From Micrasema longulum (taxonomy: Eukaryota; Arthropoda; Insecta; Trichoptera; Brachycentridae): DNA of 64,000 nt. The stretch is from positions 62,001 through 126,000 of the forward strand of contig JAGVSM010004289.1 in NCBI GenBank assembly GCA_022494885.1, written 5' to 3'. This document shows, piece by piece, positions 34,142 to 46,080 of the stretch; within the stretch, counting starts at the first letter, position 1; every line of letters starts with the position of its first letter. The notes beneath the pieces were generated by a model. It did no database searches and was not told where the DNA came from. It saw nothing but the letters and a program-made list of their open reading frames with translations. A program made the position numbers and the translations under genes.

Positions 34142-34378
34142 CAGCTTTCAAAGGCAACAGCTGAAGGCACGATGCAGAATCCTGGGTGAGAATCTACGCA
34201 ACATTCCATCGGTGATAGGTAATAAAGAACTCACACGAGAGGTAGTTTCATGGTCAATATAGTGCAGGCAATTGGTAAAATTAACCAAAGTAAGAAAGAA
34301 AATGCCGAACACTCCTCTAGTGGAACGGAAAGCCTGTTGTCTACTGCCAACAGGCCGGCTTCTCCTGAAGAGTTTTAA
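34142..34378 (+). pseudogene. Candidate terminal exon or gene fragment, frame-broken
   Basis: After a TTGTAACATTTCAG acceptor-like site the sequence reads QQLKARCRILGENLRNIPSV and continues to a stop at about 34260. A +1 frame starting at 34250 then reads QAIGKINQSKKENAEHSSSG and ends PASPEEF-stop at 34378. Both stretches have ordinary, non-low-complexity composition, and the second has the look of a hydrophilic protein tail. A single indel would join them. I do not recognise the protein. A 93-codon open frame on the minus strand (34148-34429) overlaps and is an alternative reading. Confidence 0.3.
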
Positions 34379-34857
34379 GTGGTTTCCTCTCCACATGAGC
34401 AAATGCTGAGAAGTTCTTGATTGGTCCACATAAGTATATCCTTCCCGATCCTATCAGTTTAGATAAATTTAAAGAAATTTAATTGCAGAAAAATCCACTT
34501 TTGAAATATTAACCTTGTATATTATAAGCAAGAAAAATAATAAAGCAACTGCCATATAAAAAATGTAAAAAAAATCTTCTAACATTTTTGTACATTTAAA
34601 TGCATATCACTTAGATTACATCAAGTAATTAAGTATTGAGATCTTTAATTAAAAAATAAATAAATAAAAAACCAAAAACTGAAAACAACAGAATGTGCCT
34701 CCCTTTCCCCTTTACATATATATCATTACGTTAATTATAAAAAAAATGTTGAAAGAGCAAGGAATATTGCATAGAAAATCTCTTTTAGTGAAATGAAAAA
34801 TATTTATCTCCTCAGTAAAAATTGAGTAAATATTGAAATCACAAACATTAGGCAGAA

Positions 34858-34968
34858 TCTCAAATGCTACACAGTGTAAAAAGTAATAATTTCAACCAAC
34901 CAATGACTTGTCATAAGCTCTGTTAATACCACCATTTCACATTCCTCGATAATTTCTTAATCTTGTGT
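34858..34968 (-). repeat. REP-A, decayed partial copy
   Basis: ACACAGTGTAAAAAGTAATA followed by CCAACCAATGACTTGTCATA is a diverged reverse complement of the REP-A centre. Confidence 0.5.
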
Positions 34969-35025
34969 GTCATATCAATTAAAAGTTTTTTACAATTTAA
35001 TTACATATATTTTTTTATTTCATTT

Positions 35026-35135
35026 TGCACCACAGCAGGCTAAGAAGCTCAATTACAGTGATGAATTACAGCACAGAACACCCAGGCTTGAGAAAAATCA
35101 CATTGAATTTTTGTATTCTCACCGGGTGATCCCGT
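35026..35135 (-). mobile_element. SINE-2, copy lacking its tRNA head
   Basis: GCACCACAGCAGGCTAAGAA through CACCCAGGCTTGAGAAAAAT to TATTCTCACCGGGTGATCCC. The copy ends at the B box region; the tRNA head is missing or too diverged. Confidence 0.7.
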
Positions 35136-35589
35136 TACTTGCCCGTTAGCAGATGAACGCTCGAAATGGTCTGGTTCACGGAATGCGTTATCATTTATTT
35201 GCTTTTCCACCGAACCCTAAATACAATGAATGCAATTACCTACCTTGTACTGGGTTCTGACACCTTTCTTATCTGGAACTTCTGTCACGATTGTCAGGAT
35301 TACGCAAAATCTTGTGGTGAGGAAGGAGGGGCACTTGATGATTACACGACACAGTGTATTTAATCAGTTGTTTATCGCAAAGATAACTTATTCGCAATCG
35401 CGGTGAGAATACCAAAAGCACATGCGCACACAATCAGTTCAGTTGTTATTATGGGGCCGGGATAATAATTAGTACCCACGGTAGGCATTGCAACATCCAA
35501 ACCAGGGCTTAGTAGGTAGCGAATAATTTTGAACGCCTCATCCTAGTAAATGTGCTATGTATATATGTGTGTACATATATAGTAAATGT

Positions 35590-35668
35590 GGCGTCACCAC
35601 CGGGAATCGAACCCGGAACCTCCTGTTTGTGAGTCAAGTGTCTTGAGCACTTCACCACAAAGGCCGAT
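35590..35668 (-). mobile_element. SINE-2 tRNA-like head only
   Basis: CACCACCGGGAATCGAACCC to CACTTCACCACAAAGGCCG is the complement of the SINE-2 B box and A box. The body is absent. It could be the missing head of the copy at 35026-35135, separated by about 450 bases of inserted DNA, or an independent fragment. Confidence 0.65.
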
Positions 35669-35884
35669 ATTTATTTTATTTTGTCTTTGTTGAGATATTG
35701 GCCTGTAATAAATAAAGTTGTTTAACATAGATGTACACATCTCTTAAACCACACAAAAATCATAAGATACGCGTTGTTAGAACGACATCCCTTTTGTATC
35801 TAAAAATAGGTAAACTTAAGTTAGATGAATTTAACTTAATTATATTAATAAAAATACGTGTTTAGTTTACTGCCACATTTATTT

Positions 35885-35945
35885 ATAATTTTCACTCGTG
35901 ACCGGATTTCATCGTGCTCGACGTCGTCAGGCTGGTAAGACACAT
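35885..35945 (-). repeat. Hammerhead-like repeat
   Basis: On the minus strand CCTGACGACGTCGAGCACGA is followed by TGAAATCCGGTCACGAGTG: CUGACGA, stem GUCG/CGAU, then GAAA and CCGGUC. It is similar to the copies at 23640 and 56080. Confidence 0.5.
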
Positions 35946-36024
35946 TTTATATTATTCATGTAAAATCAGGGGTTGTCAATCGTGATATGACATAATTATT
36001 GTTTGATGTAACAGAGTAAGAAAG

Positions 36025-36240
36025 GAAGACGTTTGTTTATTTATGCTGTGCCCAATGGTCAACTATGGCGCGCAACACGTCACTCACCTTTCTCTGCCTC
36101 CGCCAGCATTCAGATTAAATTCATAGTAGAGGTGGTAAAAAAATGTAACTGCTGTTTTAAAACAGTTATCTTCCCGAAACACCCAAAACAGTTTCACAAA
36201 TATAAATTAAATCATTTACGTTCAAAGCGTTAACTTTGTA
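36025..36240 (+). repeat. Dispersed repeat shared with 63790-63905
   Basis: GCGCAACACGTCACTCACCT followed by TTCTCTGCCTCCGCCAGCAT and the following 20 bases recur at about 63830-63885 with mismatches. Unclassified. The 66-codon open frame over it is not conserved in the other copy. Confidence 0.5.
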
Positions 36241-36359
36241 ATCGAACATTTTAATTAATGTTAGTGCATATTAGTATTTAACCATATACCGACTTTTTGA
36301 CAGTGGACTTTTTGACTTGATGAATGTGTACTTAAGTATTTGTATGTTAGTTTAATGAG

Positions 36360-36450
36360 TGTCCTGACGAAGAGACGGGTACGTCTTGAAACCGGAAACT
36401 CTAAGTCGGTAAGTGGTTATAAACTTATATTTACTAACATGAATAAATAA
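36360..36450 (+). repeat. Hammerhead-like (Penelope-type) terminal repeat
   Basis: GTCCTGACGAAGAGACGGGT followed by ACGTCTTGAAACCGGAAACT: CUGACGA, a clear stem AGACG/CGUCU with GGUA loop, then GAAACCGG. The U of ACCGGU is changed. It continues GTAAGTGGTTATAAACTTAT as at 5158-5200. Confidence 0.6.
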
Positions 36451-37436
36451 ACGAATTTTTTGAAAAAAAAACAAAAACTAAACCACCAATCGTGGAAGTA
36501 AAAAATAATAAAACATTTCACTTCGCGCAAAAAATTCAACGCCTCGCCGCACTCCTTACCGCGCTTCGCTCTTACTTTAAATCTTTATCCATAATACCTA
36601 CCTACTCGTATTATAATCTACCAAGGAGGAAGTATATACACATATACGCCTGAAATCTCTCCGGTTCGTCTCCACTCCACCCCACACCCACACAGTCTCG
36701 TGCCTTTATCCATTCGTGTCTTGAAAACGAAATTTTAAACAGCACAAAGTCGTTACTGTTGTAAAAGAACACACAAAACTGAAGGGCTTTTCACTACAGA
36801 GTAGCAAATCAAACGGAAACAGTGTCATAACCAATTGTAACCTTAAGTCATTAAAAAAAAGACAAAATTTAACCGGTTTAAGAAAACTTGAAGTCTACAT
36901 AGTTTAAAAACAGCTCCGTTTCAAAGAAACCTTATCTAAATTTAGCTGGGAGTTTCTTTTCAAGTTTTTGACCCATCCATCCAGACTCCATACAATATTA
37001 TCAGAATTTACATGCAGTAATGATGAAGTTAATCAGCTCACAATTTCTTTAAAATGCCGACCCCGCCATTAGATCCGTTTTCATAATACTCCATAATTTG
37101 TATTTCATAAACGCATATGCCTTAAATAACAAATATCATATTTTAAAAACGGTATTTTATTCTATATGATAACACACTGACGATGTAATATTAAGGGAAT
37201 GCCAAGTTTACTGAGTGACTTAATTTTAGAGTAAGCTCCCATAAATAATGTAACTAAAGAAGCCCGCTCAATTTAGCTAACACGTGCATCCACTTCATAC
37301 AATATTATTAACTTATTTGGGCTGACAATTTTTTGTAAATGCCGCTGCGGTGCGGTGGTGCCCTAGAATGAAACTTTTTTGATAATCATTTTGGATTATT
37401 TGCAGCTCACAAACGTAATAGATAAAAATAGTTCAA
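36451..37436. other. No gene seen
   Basis: A GC-richer patch at 36530-36740 (GCCTCGCCGCACTCC, CCACTCCACCCCACACCC) is the least AT-rich noncoding stretch nearby. It could be a promoter or 5' exon, but I see no supported ORF. Confidence 0.3.
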
Positions 37437-37601
37437 GTTTTTTATTTATTTAAAACAATGTTGATAATTTAGCCGGATATTTTTTTATTTATTTAAAACA
37501 ATGTTGATAATTTAGCCGGATAATTTTTTATTTATTTAAAACAATGTTGATAATTTAGCCGGATAATTTTTTATTTATTTAAAACAATGTTGATAATTTT
37601 T
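37437..37601 (+). repeat. 43-bp tandem repeat, four copies
   Basis: AAAACAATGTTGATAATTTA recurs at 37452, 37495, 37538 and 37581 (period 43), with near-identical units containing AGCCGGATAATTTTTTATTT. The last unit is truncated. Confidence 0.92.
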
Positions 37602-38264
37602 ATTATTAATGTTAAATTAATATTAATATAAAAATATTGAAAAAAAAATCAATTTTTACCGTTGTTGCGTGCGAAGAAATTTAGCATAGTACTAATATTA
37701 ACAATTACTAACTTTAATTATACGCGAAAAATGTTTTTTTTACGGCAAATATAATATTTCAAAATCGATTTAACACATTTGTGAATAGTTCCTACCCAAA
37801 AATGTTTACATATCGAATATTAGTAAATGAAATCGACAAAACAAATTTATCTTCAGAGGAAGAATGATTAATTAAACTAAGTCTCGATTTAAAAAATGGT
37901 GTTCTAGAAAGAATTAATCAAAATATTTGAAACAACTTCTAAATCAAAATACTTTTAGGAGATGAGATTTAAACGGCTGAAACATGCTAAATCAAAATGC
38001 TTCAACCCCACTAGATATAGCGTTGTCAATAAAGCAATAAATCCTGCTTCAGAAAAAAGGGATATTTATTAAATAAAGCGTAACTTGTTTATCTAATAAT
38101 TTGAAGGCTGTAAAATAAAATTGAGGTCAAAAAAACACAGGGTAAATATTTAATTAACAAAAACAGATTCAAGTTTTTCAAAACAGATTAAATTAAAACA
38201 TCGAGCGAAAAGACAATATAATCAAATTAATAAGAACTTGAATTTCACTCTCCGTTCTCGGGCA

Positions 38265-38465
38265 AACGTTGAATACAGTTCTGTGAAGAATACAGTTCTC
38301 TCTAAAGTTCTATGTGTGTAATAGAACCAGAACCGAGGATCATTTTCTATTTTGTAAAAGTCTGATAAAAATCATGAAATAGCGGTTAAAGATGAGTCTG
38401 TCTCATATTATATTGGTGTAGTGAGATTTCGAGTTCGATTTCTGGCTATTTATTTCGGTATTCTT
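38265..38465 (+). mobile_element. SINE-1 with 5' head, decayed
   Basis: Holds head phrases GAAGAATACAGTTCTCTC and GTGTGTAATAGAACCAGAAC, then a diverged tRNA region with GAGTTCGATTTCTGGC (B box) at about 38431-38446. The head contains a short internal duplication of AGAATACAGTTCT. Confidence 0.6.
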
Positions 38466-38636
38466 ATTTTTATTCTTAAAGGTGGGAGTCAGTGCTAAAC
38501 AAGTTCCTGACGTCACTGCGACATGAAAATATCTATTGTGACGGGTTCCCGTGAATAGTTCTCGTCCTCCGAGCCTGCCTATTGTGTGGAAGGTGAGAGT
38601 TTTTATTTTGTTAAGTCTTCCCTCCAAGCCAATATT

Positions 38637-39114
38637 TATTTATACATTTATTTCAAAGAAACAAACAGTCGACAATGATATAATAACTTAAAAAAAAAAA
38701 ACAGTTGAAAGATAGACCAGCGAACTTTCTAAATAAAAATCATACATATTATTAAATTGTTTTACAACAAAAGGATGTGTTTATGTGTATTTGTATGAGA
38801 GTAAGTGTAGATGTGTGTTAATGTGTATTAGTGTGGGAGTAAGTGTTCAGGTGTGTGGATCATTAAATAGTAAGTGGGATCGTATTGCAGCCGGAAATAA
38901 TGAGTTTGAATTTATTTTTAAATAAATTAAGGGGCATGTAAAATATATCAATAGATGAAAAAAAAAACATTATATTTACAGTAAGAACGATAGAAGAAAA
39001 TAATGAGCTATTAGGTAGAGGGCGAGCTCTTTAACATCCTCAGGTTTAACCAGTGGTCCCCTGAAGACAAGGTTTCTTTTATGATGTAAAGCATCACATT
39101 AACATTATATAATG
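38637..39114 (-). mobile_element. 3' UTR of an RNase H-bearing LINE
   Basis: It starts with a TTTATTTATACATTTATTTC tail complement and carries a GTGTATTAGTGTGGGAGTAA-type low-complexity stretch. It is colinear with 60965-61330 (shared GGAGTAAGTGTTCAG, GGGGCATGTAAAATATATCAA). It directly follows the coding remnant at 39115-39455. Confidence 0.75.
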
Positions 39115-39455
39115 TGTAAAGGTATTTTTTAATCTGCACAGCAGAACTTGAATCTAGAAAGTTCGGAAAGATTAATTCTAGCAAGGTGTTTGTTCAATCT
39201 GCAGTGCCCTGTAAGGGCATAAGTGATAATCATCACTTGATTTCGGCTGAGCTTTATTAGGTCGAAAGCAAACCTTTTTGGATACTCTTTTATCAGTTCC
39301 TTCGCATGGTGGTGACCAGGTACTTTTTGCCAGAGCATTACGCCCTGCTTCCTGGCCCATGAGCTAAGCTCGTTACGAGGAGGAGGGTAGTAACCCGCAG
39401 TAGGGCTCAGGGCCTATTGGGGGGGTCACAGCTCCCAGCCTTGCCAATTCATCAG
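39115..39455 (-). pseudogene. LINE RNase H / C-terminal remnant (R1/I-like)
   Basis: Minus-strand frames read DELARLGAVTPPIGPEPYCG, then after a frame change VPGHHHAKELIKEYPKRFAF, then LIKLSRNQVMIITYALTGHC and RLNKHLARINLSE before a Cys-containing end and stop. LSRxQ...TGHCxLxxHL is the typical segment after RNase H in I/R1-group LINEs, and DELAR is the last RNase H motif. Lesions: a TAA and a TAG around the TCGTAACGAGC stretch and one frameshift. The RT and most of RNase H are missing (5' truncation). Confidence 0.75.
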
Positions 39456-39479
39456 AATCAAATATATATAATTTTTTTT

Positions 39480-39600
39480 TCGAAAACTACATACAAAATT
39501 AGTGGTTAAAAACAAAGTTGTTTTATTTATTTTATTATAATGAATAACCACAAAGTTAGTGCTTCAAATATAAACTTTACTACATACATTGTTTATTTTA
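39480..39600 (+). repeat. Copy of the arm of the 63.4-kb palindrome
   Basis: AATTAGTGGTTAAAAACAAA through GAATAACCACAAAGTTAGTG to CTTCAAATATAAACTTTAC is almost identical to 63506-63590. Here it occurs as a single arm without its inverted partner. Confidence 0.8.
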
Positions 39601-40497
39601 TTTACTGAATTTGATGGTATATTAGTTTATCATCTAAATTTTATGGTTTTTGTCAAAGAACATGTAAAGTGTATATATTTTATTTAATCAAGTTTACTAT
39701 GTATATTTATCAAATTTAATAATCTGTTTTTGTCAAGGAACATGTCAACTTTATAATCACTGATTATTCTGATTTTCGAAAGAATTTGAAAAAGAAATTA
39801 TTTATTTTACACAGTTTATTGTAGGGATAGTTATCAAATTAAATTTTTTTTAGTTATCAATGAACACGTGAATTCTAAATTGAAAAGGTATGTACCTAAT
39901 TATTATCAATAAAATATGCAAAAATAATGTAAAATCGAAAAGCGGTCAAAATTAAAGATTTAAAAAACAGTAATTTTCTTCAAATGTTTAATTATTAAAA
40001 ATATATTTCAATACCTACTAAGTCTTTTCTGAGAAATGGTGGCTTGGATGAAAAAACACTAAACACATTTTGGCAGATGAAATATTTTCAGATATCTAGT
40101 TGTTATTTGATAGAATAAAATTATTAATTTAAGTTTATTTTGAAACCTTGACAAAGGAACGGTCTTCTTCGGTCGGAAGATTAATTGTATATGGTGATTT
40201 TAGCCTATTTATGAAATTTACGTAGTACCAATTATAAAATTTATTAATAAAAAATATATATAATAACATTTAAAACCTGCCTAAGTTTTTAGATTTTTGA
40301 ATTAACAAATAATGAAAATGAAAATTGCTCCAATTAATGAAGTCATTTAAATCAACTTTAATACGTTTTTCATTTTACTTACATTGGAATAATTTATCAT
40401 TAAAATGATTTTTTTCGTAATATAAACAAAATATAGACTGTTTTATTAAAGAAAACGAAGAAAATAAAGTACAACAGGGAACGATAGATAATATTTT

Positions 40498-40642
40498 CTA
40501 AAATCTGATTGGTTTCTTTGACCGCTTAGCCAGATTTGTAGCCCTAGAGCTATCATCTAGTCCTACTCGTTTTATAGCTCGTCGGGAGCTGTCACACCTT
40601 TCAGGCACCTGGAACGTGTTAAAGGCAGTGAATCCAAATGTA
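40498..40642 (-). other. Possible out-of-frame C-terminal extension or 3' UTR of the F-box gene
   Basis: The sequence after the exon 2 stop stays open in another frame to a TAG at 40498, encoding FGFTAFNTFQVPERCDSS and RRAIKRVGLDDSSRATNLA. It is rich in charged residues and not repetitive, and it is GC-richer than its surroundings. Either the stop at 40643 results from an indel in the adjacent A run, or this is 3' UTR that happens to be open. Confidence 0.4.
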
Positions 40643-41050
40643 TCACTGTCGCCATTTTTCTTTAATATCTTGGGTAGGTCCTTTCCGAATCTTCGCAGAT
40701 TTAGGGGGTCGCAGTTTCTTGCCACGCGCGCACACTTGCGAAGCCTGGTTCTCAAAAATTGTGTCTCCCTTGATGACGTCATTCCAAACGGGGTTCACTT
40801 TTGATGCAGCGCTTAGAGACTGATCGTCGAGTTTCCTATAAAAATGAAAAATGTCATTAGTATGTTGTCCAGCGAATACGCATTAATAAGGTAGGAATAA
40901 TTACGAGATGAGAGAGTAAAATGGCGTTTGAAGTACGTACCTGAAGATCGTCGAGATAACCTCAAATGGTAATCTGGCAACAAAATTGATACAGTCCGAT
41001 GCAATTCGACTAACTCCCATAACACACAATATAGAATAGAAAGAATCCAT
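40643..41050 (-). CDS. F-box domain protein, two exons
   Basis: The predicted job is a substrate adaptor of an SCF ubiquitin ligase, the F-box binding Skp1; the target is unknown. Exon 1 (41050-40941) starts at ATG and reads MDSFYSILCVMG, ending LPFEVISTIF plus AG. It is followed by a consensus donor (CAG|GTACGT). Exon 2 (40835-40643) follows a TTTTTATAG acceptor; phase is kept across the 105-base intron and the join reads FRKLDDQSLSAASKVN then PVWNDVIKGD. LPxEVIxxIFRKLD...SLxxAS.VNxxWN is a textbook F-box. The tail is basic (KKLRPPKSAKIRKGP) and stops at 40643, giving 100 residues, short for the family. A different frame runs on to 40498 (FGFTAFNTFQVPE... KKPIRF): one A fewer in the A5 run at 40655-40659 would join it and add about 50 residues. 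Further upstream exons are possible. This is the only convincing host gene in the window. Confidence 0.75.
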
Positions 41051-44000
41051 TTCATAATTGTAAGTAGGTATCAGCCTTGTTGTTTTTTTCGTTGGTCCCT
41101 TGAAATAATTTATACCGTGTGCAGTCGCCAAATACCGTTGCAAACAAAATGTTGCTTGAATGAGTCACGCGACTGTTTATCGTGTTTATTGCGTTTATTT
41201 TATTTTAAAATACTTTAATACGGTTGATTACAAATAAATTCATTTAAAATAGACAAAATATAAAATTAAAAGAAATCAAAGAATGAATGAAAAAAAAAGT
41301 GAGTTATAAAAATTGTTAATGCACAACGGATAAAGTAATCACACTAACCTGCCAATGACGGGCAATGCTTAGACTTTTTTCATTTTAAAAGTGGTTTTCA
41401 AACTCTGCATTTAATATTATAATATTTAGTTTAATTATTGTCAATAAAAGTAGTAAAATATTGTCAATAAAAATAAATGTAAAGTGTTTTTTCGTGTTAC
41501 GTATTTTTGTAACATTTAAAAGTTTTGTAAATTCTTTCTCTTCAATAGTTTATTACCCGCGTTAAATAAACTTTCATCACTGAAAACATGTTTATTTTTT
41601 AAGAGTATTTTTTTTTCTTTAAGTTCTAAAACGCTAAGTAAATCCAAATAATATTACCATACACATTTTAGTAAAACTCTCTGAAACGCCCACAGCGTTG
41701 TATGTTTTTAGCCTACGCAGAATTAAAAGTTAAATGTCGATTTCTTCCACAAATGCTTATTTTAGTTACAAGATTTATTACAATAATTTCAGGAATTTTT
41801 TTTTGAAATTGGTAAAAAAAAAACCTTTCGTTTTGTTTTGTTTTATACAAGCTAGACGGTAAAATTTATAAATATCTCGAAACCCGCTTGTGCGATGTAT
41901 TTTATCTTGCCGTGATGAAAAATTGTGTTAAATATGATTATTATTTAAAACATATACTTATATATATATACATATATATATGATATTATCGCGAACACAT
42001 TAAATTCTTAAAAAAATTATATTCATGCAAAAGTATTTTTGATTTTTTAGCAGAAAATTTTTCGTAACATAACTTCACTGCCACAAACTTATTTTGCAAT
42101 GTCTCATGCACAGAATTAAGAATAGTCCAGAAGGAGCGTAGAATCATATTTGAATACATCGGACTGTGTCCAATAATCCCCCTACTATGCCCCACTTTCA
42201 CCGCGCGCATTCGTGATGTCGCCGCGTAATGTTGCACGATGGGAAAAAATATAATTATAACACAAACGTAAGGTTAAAAAAAAGCAATCTGTTAGATTCT
42301 CTAAAATTTTATTGTGCAAGCGGAAATATTGATTGACACAATAGAGTAGATAAGTAAAGGGTCATTTAATAAGAGTAATTTAATTAATAAACCTTAAACT
42401 TACAATATAAAACAAATTTTATTTGACATAAAACGGATATTTTTATATCATGTTAAAAAATATTTAATGTTTTAAATGTAATGTCGGTCAAATGTTCACC
42501 ACAGAGTTTTAATCCGAGGTTCAATTTTCATTAGTTCTTTCATTAGATGAGCAAAGTAGGGTAAAAAATTTACTACCCTGGCAACACTAACGAAATGTCT
42601 ATTTCGATTGCTTTGACAATCTGACAGTAGGAAAAAAAAATAATTAAGTAATGCATTTGCTACTTACACATGAACTTGCTAATTACACATGAAATGTGAC
42701 ACCATCCTGTTTCTTTAAGATCCTAGCAGTATTTTAACACTTTAAAATGACACAACACAGCGTAGTTGAATTCAAATCAGGAGTTGCGTACTGAGCGACG
42801 TCTACATAGAAACTAATGGGTCAAAACGTAAAACTGCTCATTCATGAGTAGTTTAGTCACCTTCTGTTCGATGTGCGTATGCGGTTAGCGGAACTATTCT
42901 TAATTGTCTCATGTTAAACAATCTCTTAACTGGAAATCGTTAGTGTCTGAAAAACCAAAAATAAACATGATGCAGGGTTTTGCGAGAAAAAAAAACAATA
43001 AGAGATTAAATAAGACACTAGTTGTAGTATAAACATACAATAAAAAAAAAACAATTTATGAAGTTTCCCAAAAAGACATTCGAGAAGTTAAAAAACATAG
43101 ACCATAAAATGACCAAATTCGTAATTTTTTTACAAGACTTCCTACCATGTTTCAAAATAAAATATGAGAAAAACTAAAATACCTACCTACCTATCTTTTA
43201 AAGTAATCTTTTTTTTCTGTTCAAAAATAAACATTTTAAACTCAAAACCGTAGCGCGCAAATGAGCTCGATACTTTACGGATCTGAGCTTGGAGGGGGAG
43301 ATTTAGCAAAATGTAAACTCTCGTCTTCCACACAGTAGCCAGGCTCTTCACCGAGAACCGTTCACGGGACCCGTCCCAATAGATCTTTACAGTTTGCAAT
43401 AATGTCAGGAGCTTAAAGCACGGCACTGACCCCCCCCTCGTAGAATAAGAGTAAGAATAATAATTGGCGTGTCAATGAGCGAATCGATGCAACTAAGTAA
43501 TATCTAATTAATTTATGAATTTAATGATGCGGTCTCTGGTAAATGCATGAATTAATCAGACCAATTAAACATGCATTTGTCAACCTGATTGCCCTGTACT
43601 ACTCCCATGACGTCATCGTTTAAAAATTATGACGTGAATTTGTAGTGTCTAGCTTGTACGAAGCGAAACAGTATGCGTCGTTTCCCTGAGGATTAACAGA
43701 GAGGACGCCACATAAGTCAATCTGTTTTTATACTTAGTATATTAAATTCAAATAAATTTTATTGAGTCATTCATATCTATCTAATTATAAAACATTAATC
43801 ATCGTCATAAAAAATTCTGTTTTCATAAAAGATGATAAAAATGGCAACAAAATGATACAAAAAAAATTAAAATGAAAAAAAAATCATAACCGCTATCATT
43901 TTCTTAAGAGATTCAATATTTAAATTTAATGAAAGTTTTAAATTTGATAAAAACCAAATGCACACGCTATATCATCCATTCATGCACACGTATAATAATC

Positions 44001-44860
44001 TGTCCACTAATGCCTTCTTCATTCACGTTACATCACTTTTAAATGTTCGTTATAGAAATATTTAAGTTTTTCCTTTCCTCCCCTTTCCTTCTCACTTTAA
44101 TTATTTTTAATTGTAAACCTATTCCTAAAAACATTGAGATTGAATAAATAATACCACATGAACTACAGGGTTTTTTTCTTTTTTAGTGTGGTATTTCGTT
44201 TTTTTTTTTTGTACTTTTGTTATATGAACATACATTTGAACGAATATGAACAATATAAGTAAAATAAAATATTTTAGAAAAACCCACAAAGGATTTAAAG
44301 ATAATAGGGCTAAAAAAAGAGAAGAAAAAAAAACACGATAAGTAACAAAATGAAGAAGAACGGCAGTTAAGCGTTCTGCTCCAATGCTGTCACAGCTTCG
44401 ATTTCCAGCAATGTTCCATGAATTGGGTTATTATTATGTTAACAGGTTTACCTAACCTTTCTCTGCGACCTGCTTCTGGGACCTGCTTCTGGGACCTCAT
44501 TGGGATCGTTGGGATCATCTGGAACATTTGCTTCCCTGAGAAACGTTCTCTGCGTGCCGCAGAAGTTCATCCCAGTGAGAAAGTCTAGCAGTTGCAAACA
44601 TTTTACTCACGTCGAGAAAGCTCGTGTAGGGCTTTGTATTCATTGTCATAGCACACTTTTATATCCCTAAAACTATGTTGATTGTATTTATATCACAGGT
44701 CACTGGTATATAGCTGCGTGCACGAAACCTGAATTAATCTGTTCTTTACTTCTATGGAGCATTGAAAAAATCTTCGTGCCAGCATATTAGCTCGTGTACA
44801 ATAAGCTCGATATTGTCACTTTATATCACAACCGTCCGCACAGTTTTCATCCAGTACATG
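41051..44860. other. No further gene identified
   Basis: AT-rich sequence with a few GC-richer islands (42120-42240, 43240-43440, 43560-43700, 44440-44640). The minus strand at about 44600-44455 holds an open run LLDFLTGMNFCGTQRTFLRE ending in PRSRSQRKVR-stop, and the plus-strand DNA there has a tandem ACCTGCTTCTGGG duplication; I do not recognise it. A decayed REP-A piece lies at 41350-41375. A LINE-like tail (TTGAATAAATAATA) ends at about 44155. Confidence 0.3.
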
Positions 44861-44869
44861 GCCGAGATA

Positions 44870-45285
44870 TTATTTATTTATTTATTTATTTAAACGGCTT
44901 TATGGCTTTTACATACATATATACAAATAAAGACAGACATGTATTTTACACAGAAGTAGCAAAAAAATATATAAATGATTTTTGGAAGAAAAATATTAAA
45001 AATATCATTTTTACATGTATAAAAGTGGAAAGAACAGAAGTGCATTTCTAAATCTGAAGACAAAAATGCATTTTACACAAAACAGGAGCAAAAATAAACA
45101 TGAATTAAGAAGAGAAAGAAAAATAAAATAAAAATAAAAAATTAAAAAATCATTACGTATTAGAAGAAAATATATGGGGATACATAATAATACATACATA
45201 TATTGCAGTGGAGAACAGGAGTACATTTTTTCGTACAGGTTATATTAAAATAATCCTAAAATTAGAAGAAGTTAAAAAAATACTA
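44870..45285 (-). mobile_element. LINE 3' UTR and tail, copy 2
   Basis: A (TTTA)n tail complement at 44870-44892, then sequence matching 510-935 in inverse orientation (AAAATGTACTCC, TACATAC blocks). Both copies keep the same stretch open by composition only. Confidence 0.6.
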
Positions 45286-46080
45286 ATAATATGAAAGACT
45301 TTTTACTTCAGTACCGTCGATGAAGAGTGGTGGCACATGTCATTTCAAATTATGTAAGTGTATATATATGGGTTTTTTTCGATACCAATTTCACTAACGA
45401 CATGATATAAATTTAATGATACTAATAAATGACTCGACACGAGTTGATCCCGTTAAATCGAAAAAAAGATATTTTAAATAAATAAATATTAAATGATATA
45501 AAAGGGGCATTATTGCCTGCCTTTTAAATAATCTGTTTTCATTCAGCGCCGAAGCGGCATTATTTTCTGGAATATTCGTGTCTGGCAAGCTTCGAGTCAG
45601 CCAATTACAGCGGGAAGTACTTGTAACTTCATTAAAAATTTGAATACCCTCCTTGATTATTGCTAGAAGGAGGGAATGCTAGAAATTCTAAGTTTTCCCG
45701 AACGTGTATGAAATGACAAACAACTGTGGCGAAGTTAACTCGAATATTCGAGAAATAATTTATATGAACCCCGAAGCCGGAAGGTGGCTTTGTGCATATT
45801 TACAATAAGGAAATGCATTCTCCCGCTTAGGCCTTCGAGTTAGTTAGAATTAATTTTCTGGTGACGCTGACTAGAATAATTTGTTGATTATTTAACATTA
45901 ACAATCAACTAAGTGTTGGGATAGGATATGCTGTTAGATTTTCCCGATTTAATATTTAATCACAGTTATTTAGAATTATGTATGTAAGTTAAGATTATTA
46001 AACGATATGCGATTAGGATTACTAACACGAGATTTACTTTGGACTGAATTTACCATGGTAAGAATAATTTAATATGTTTC

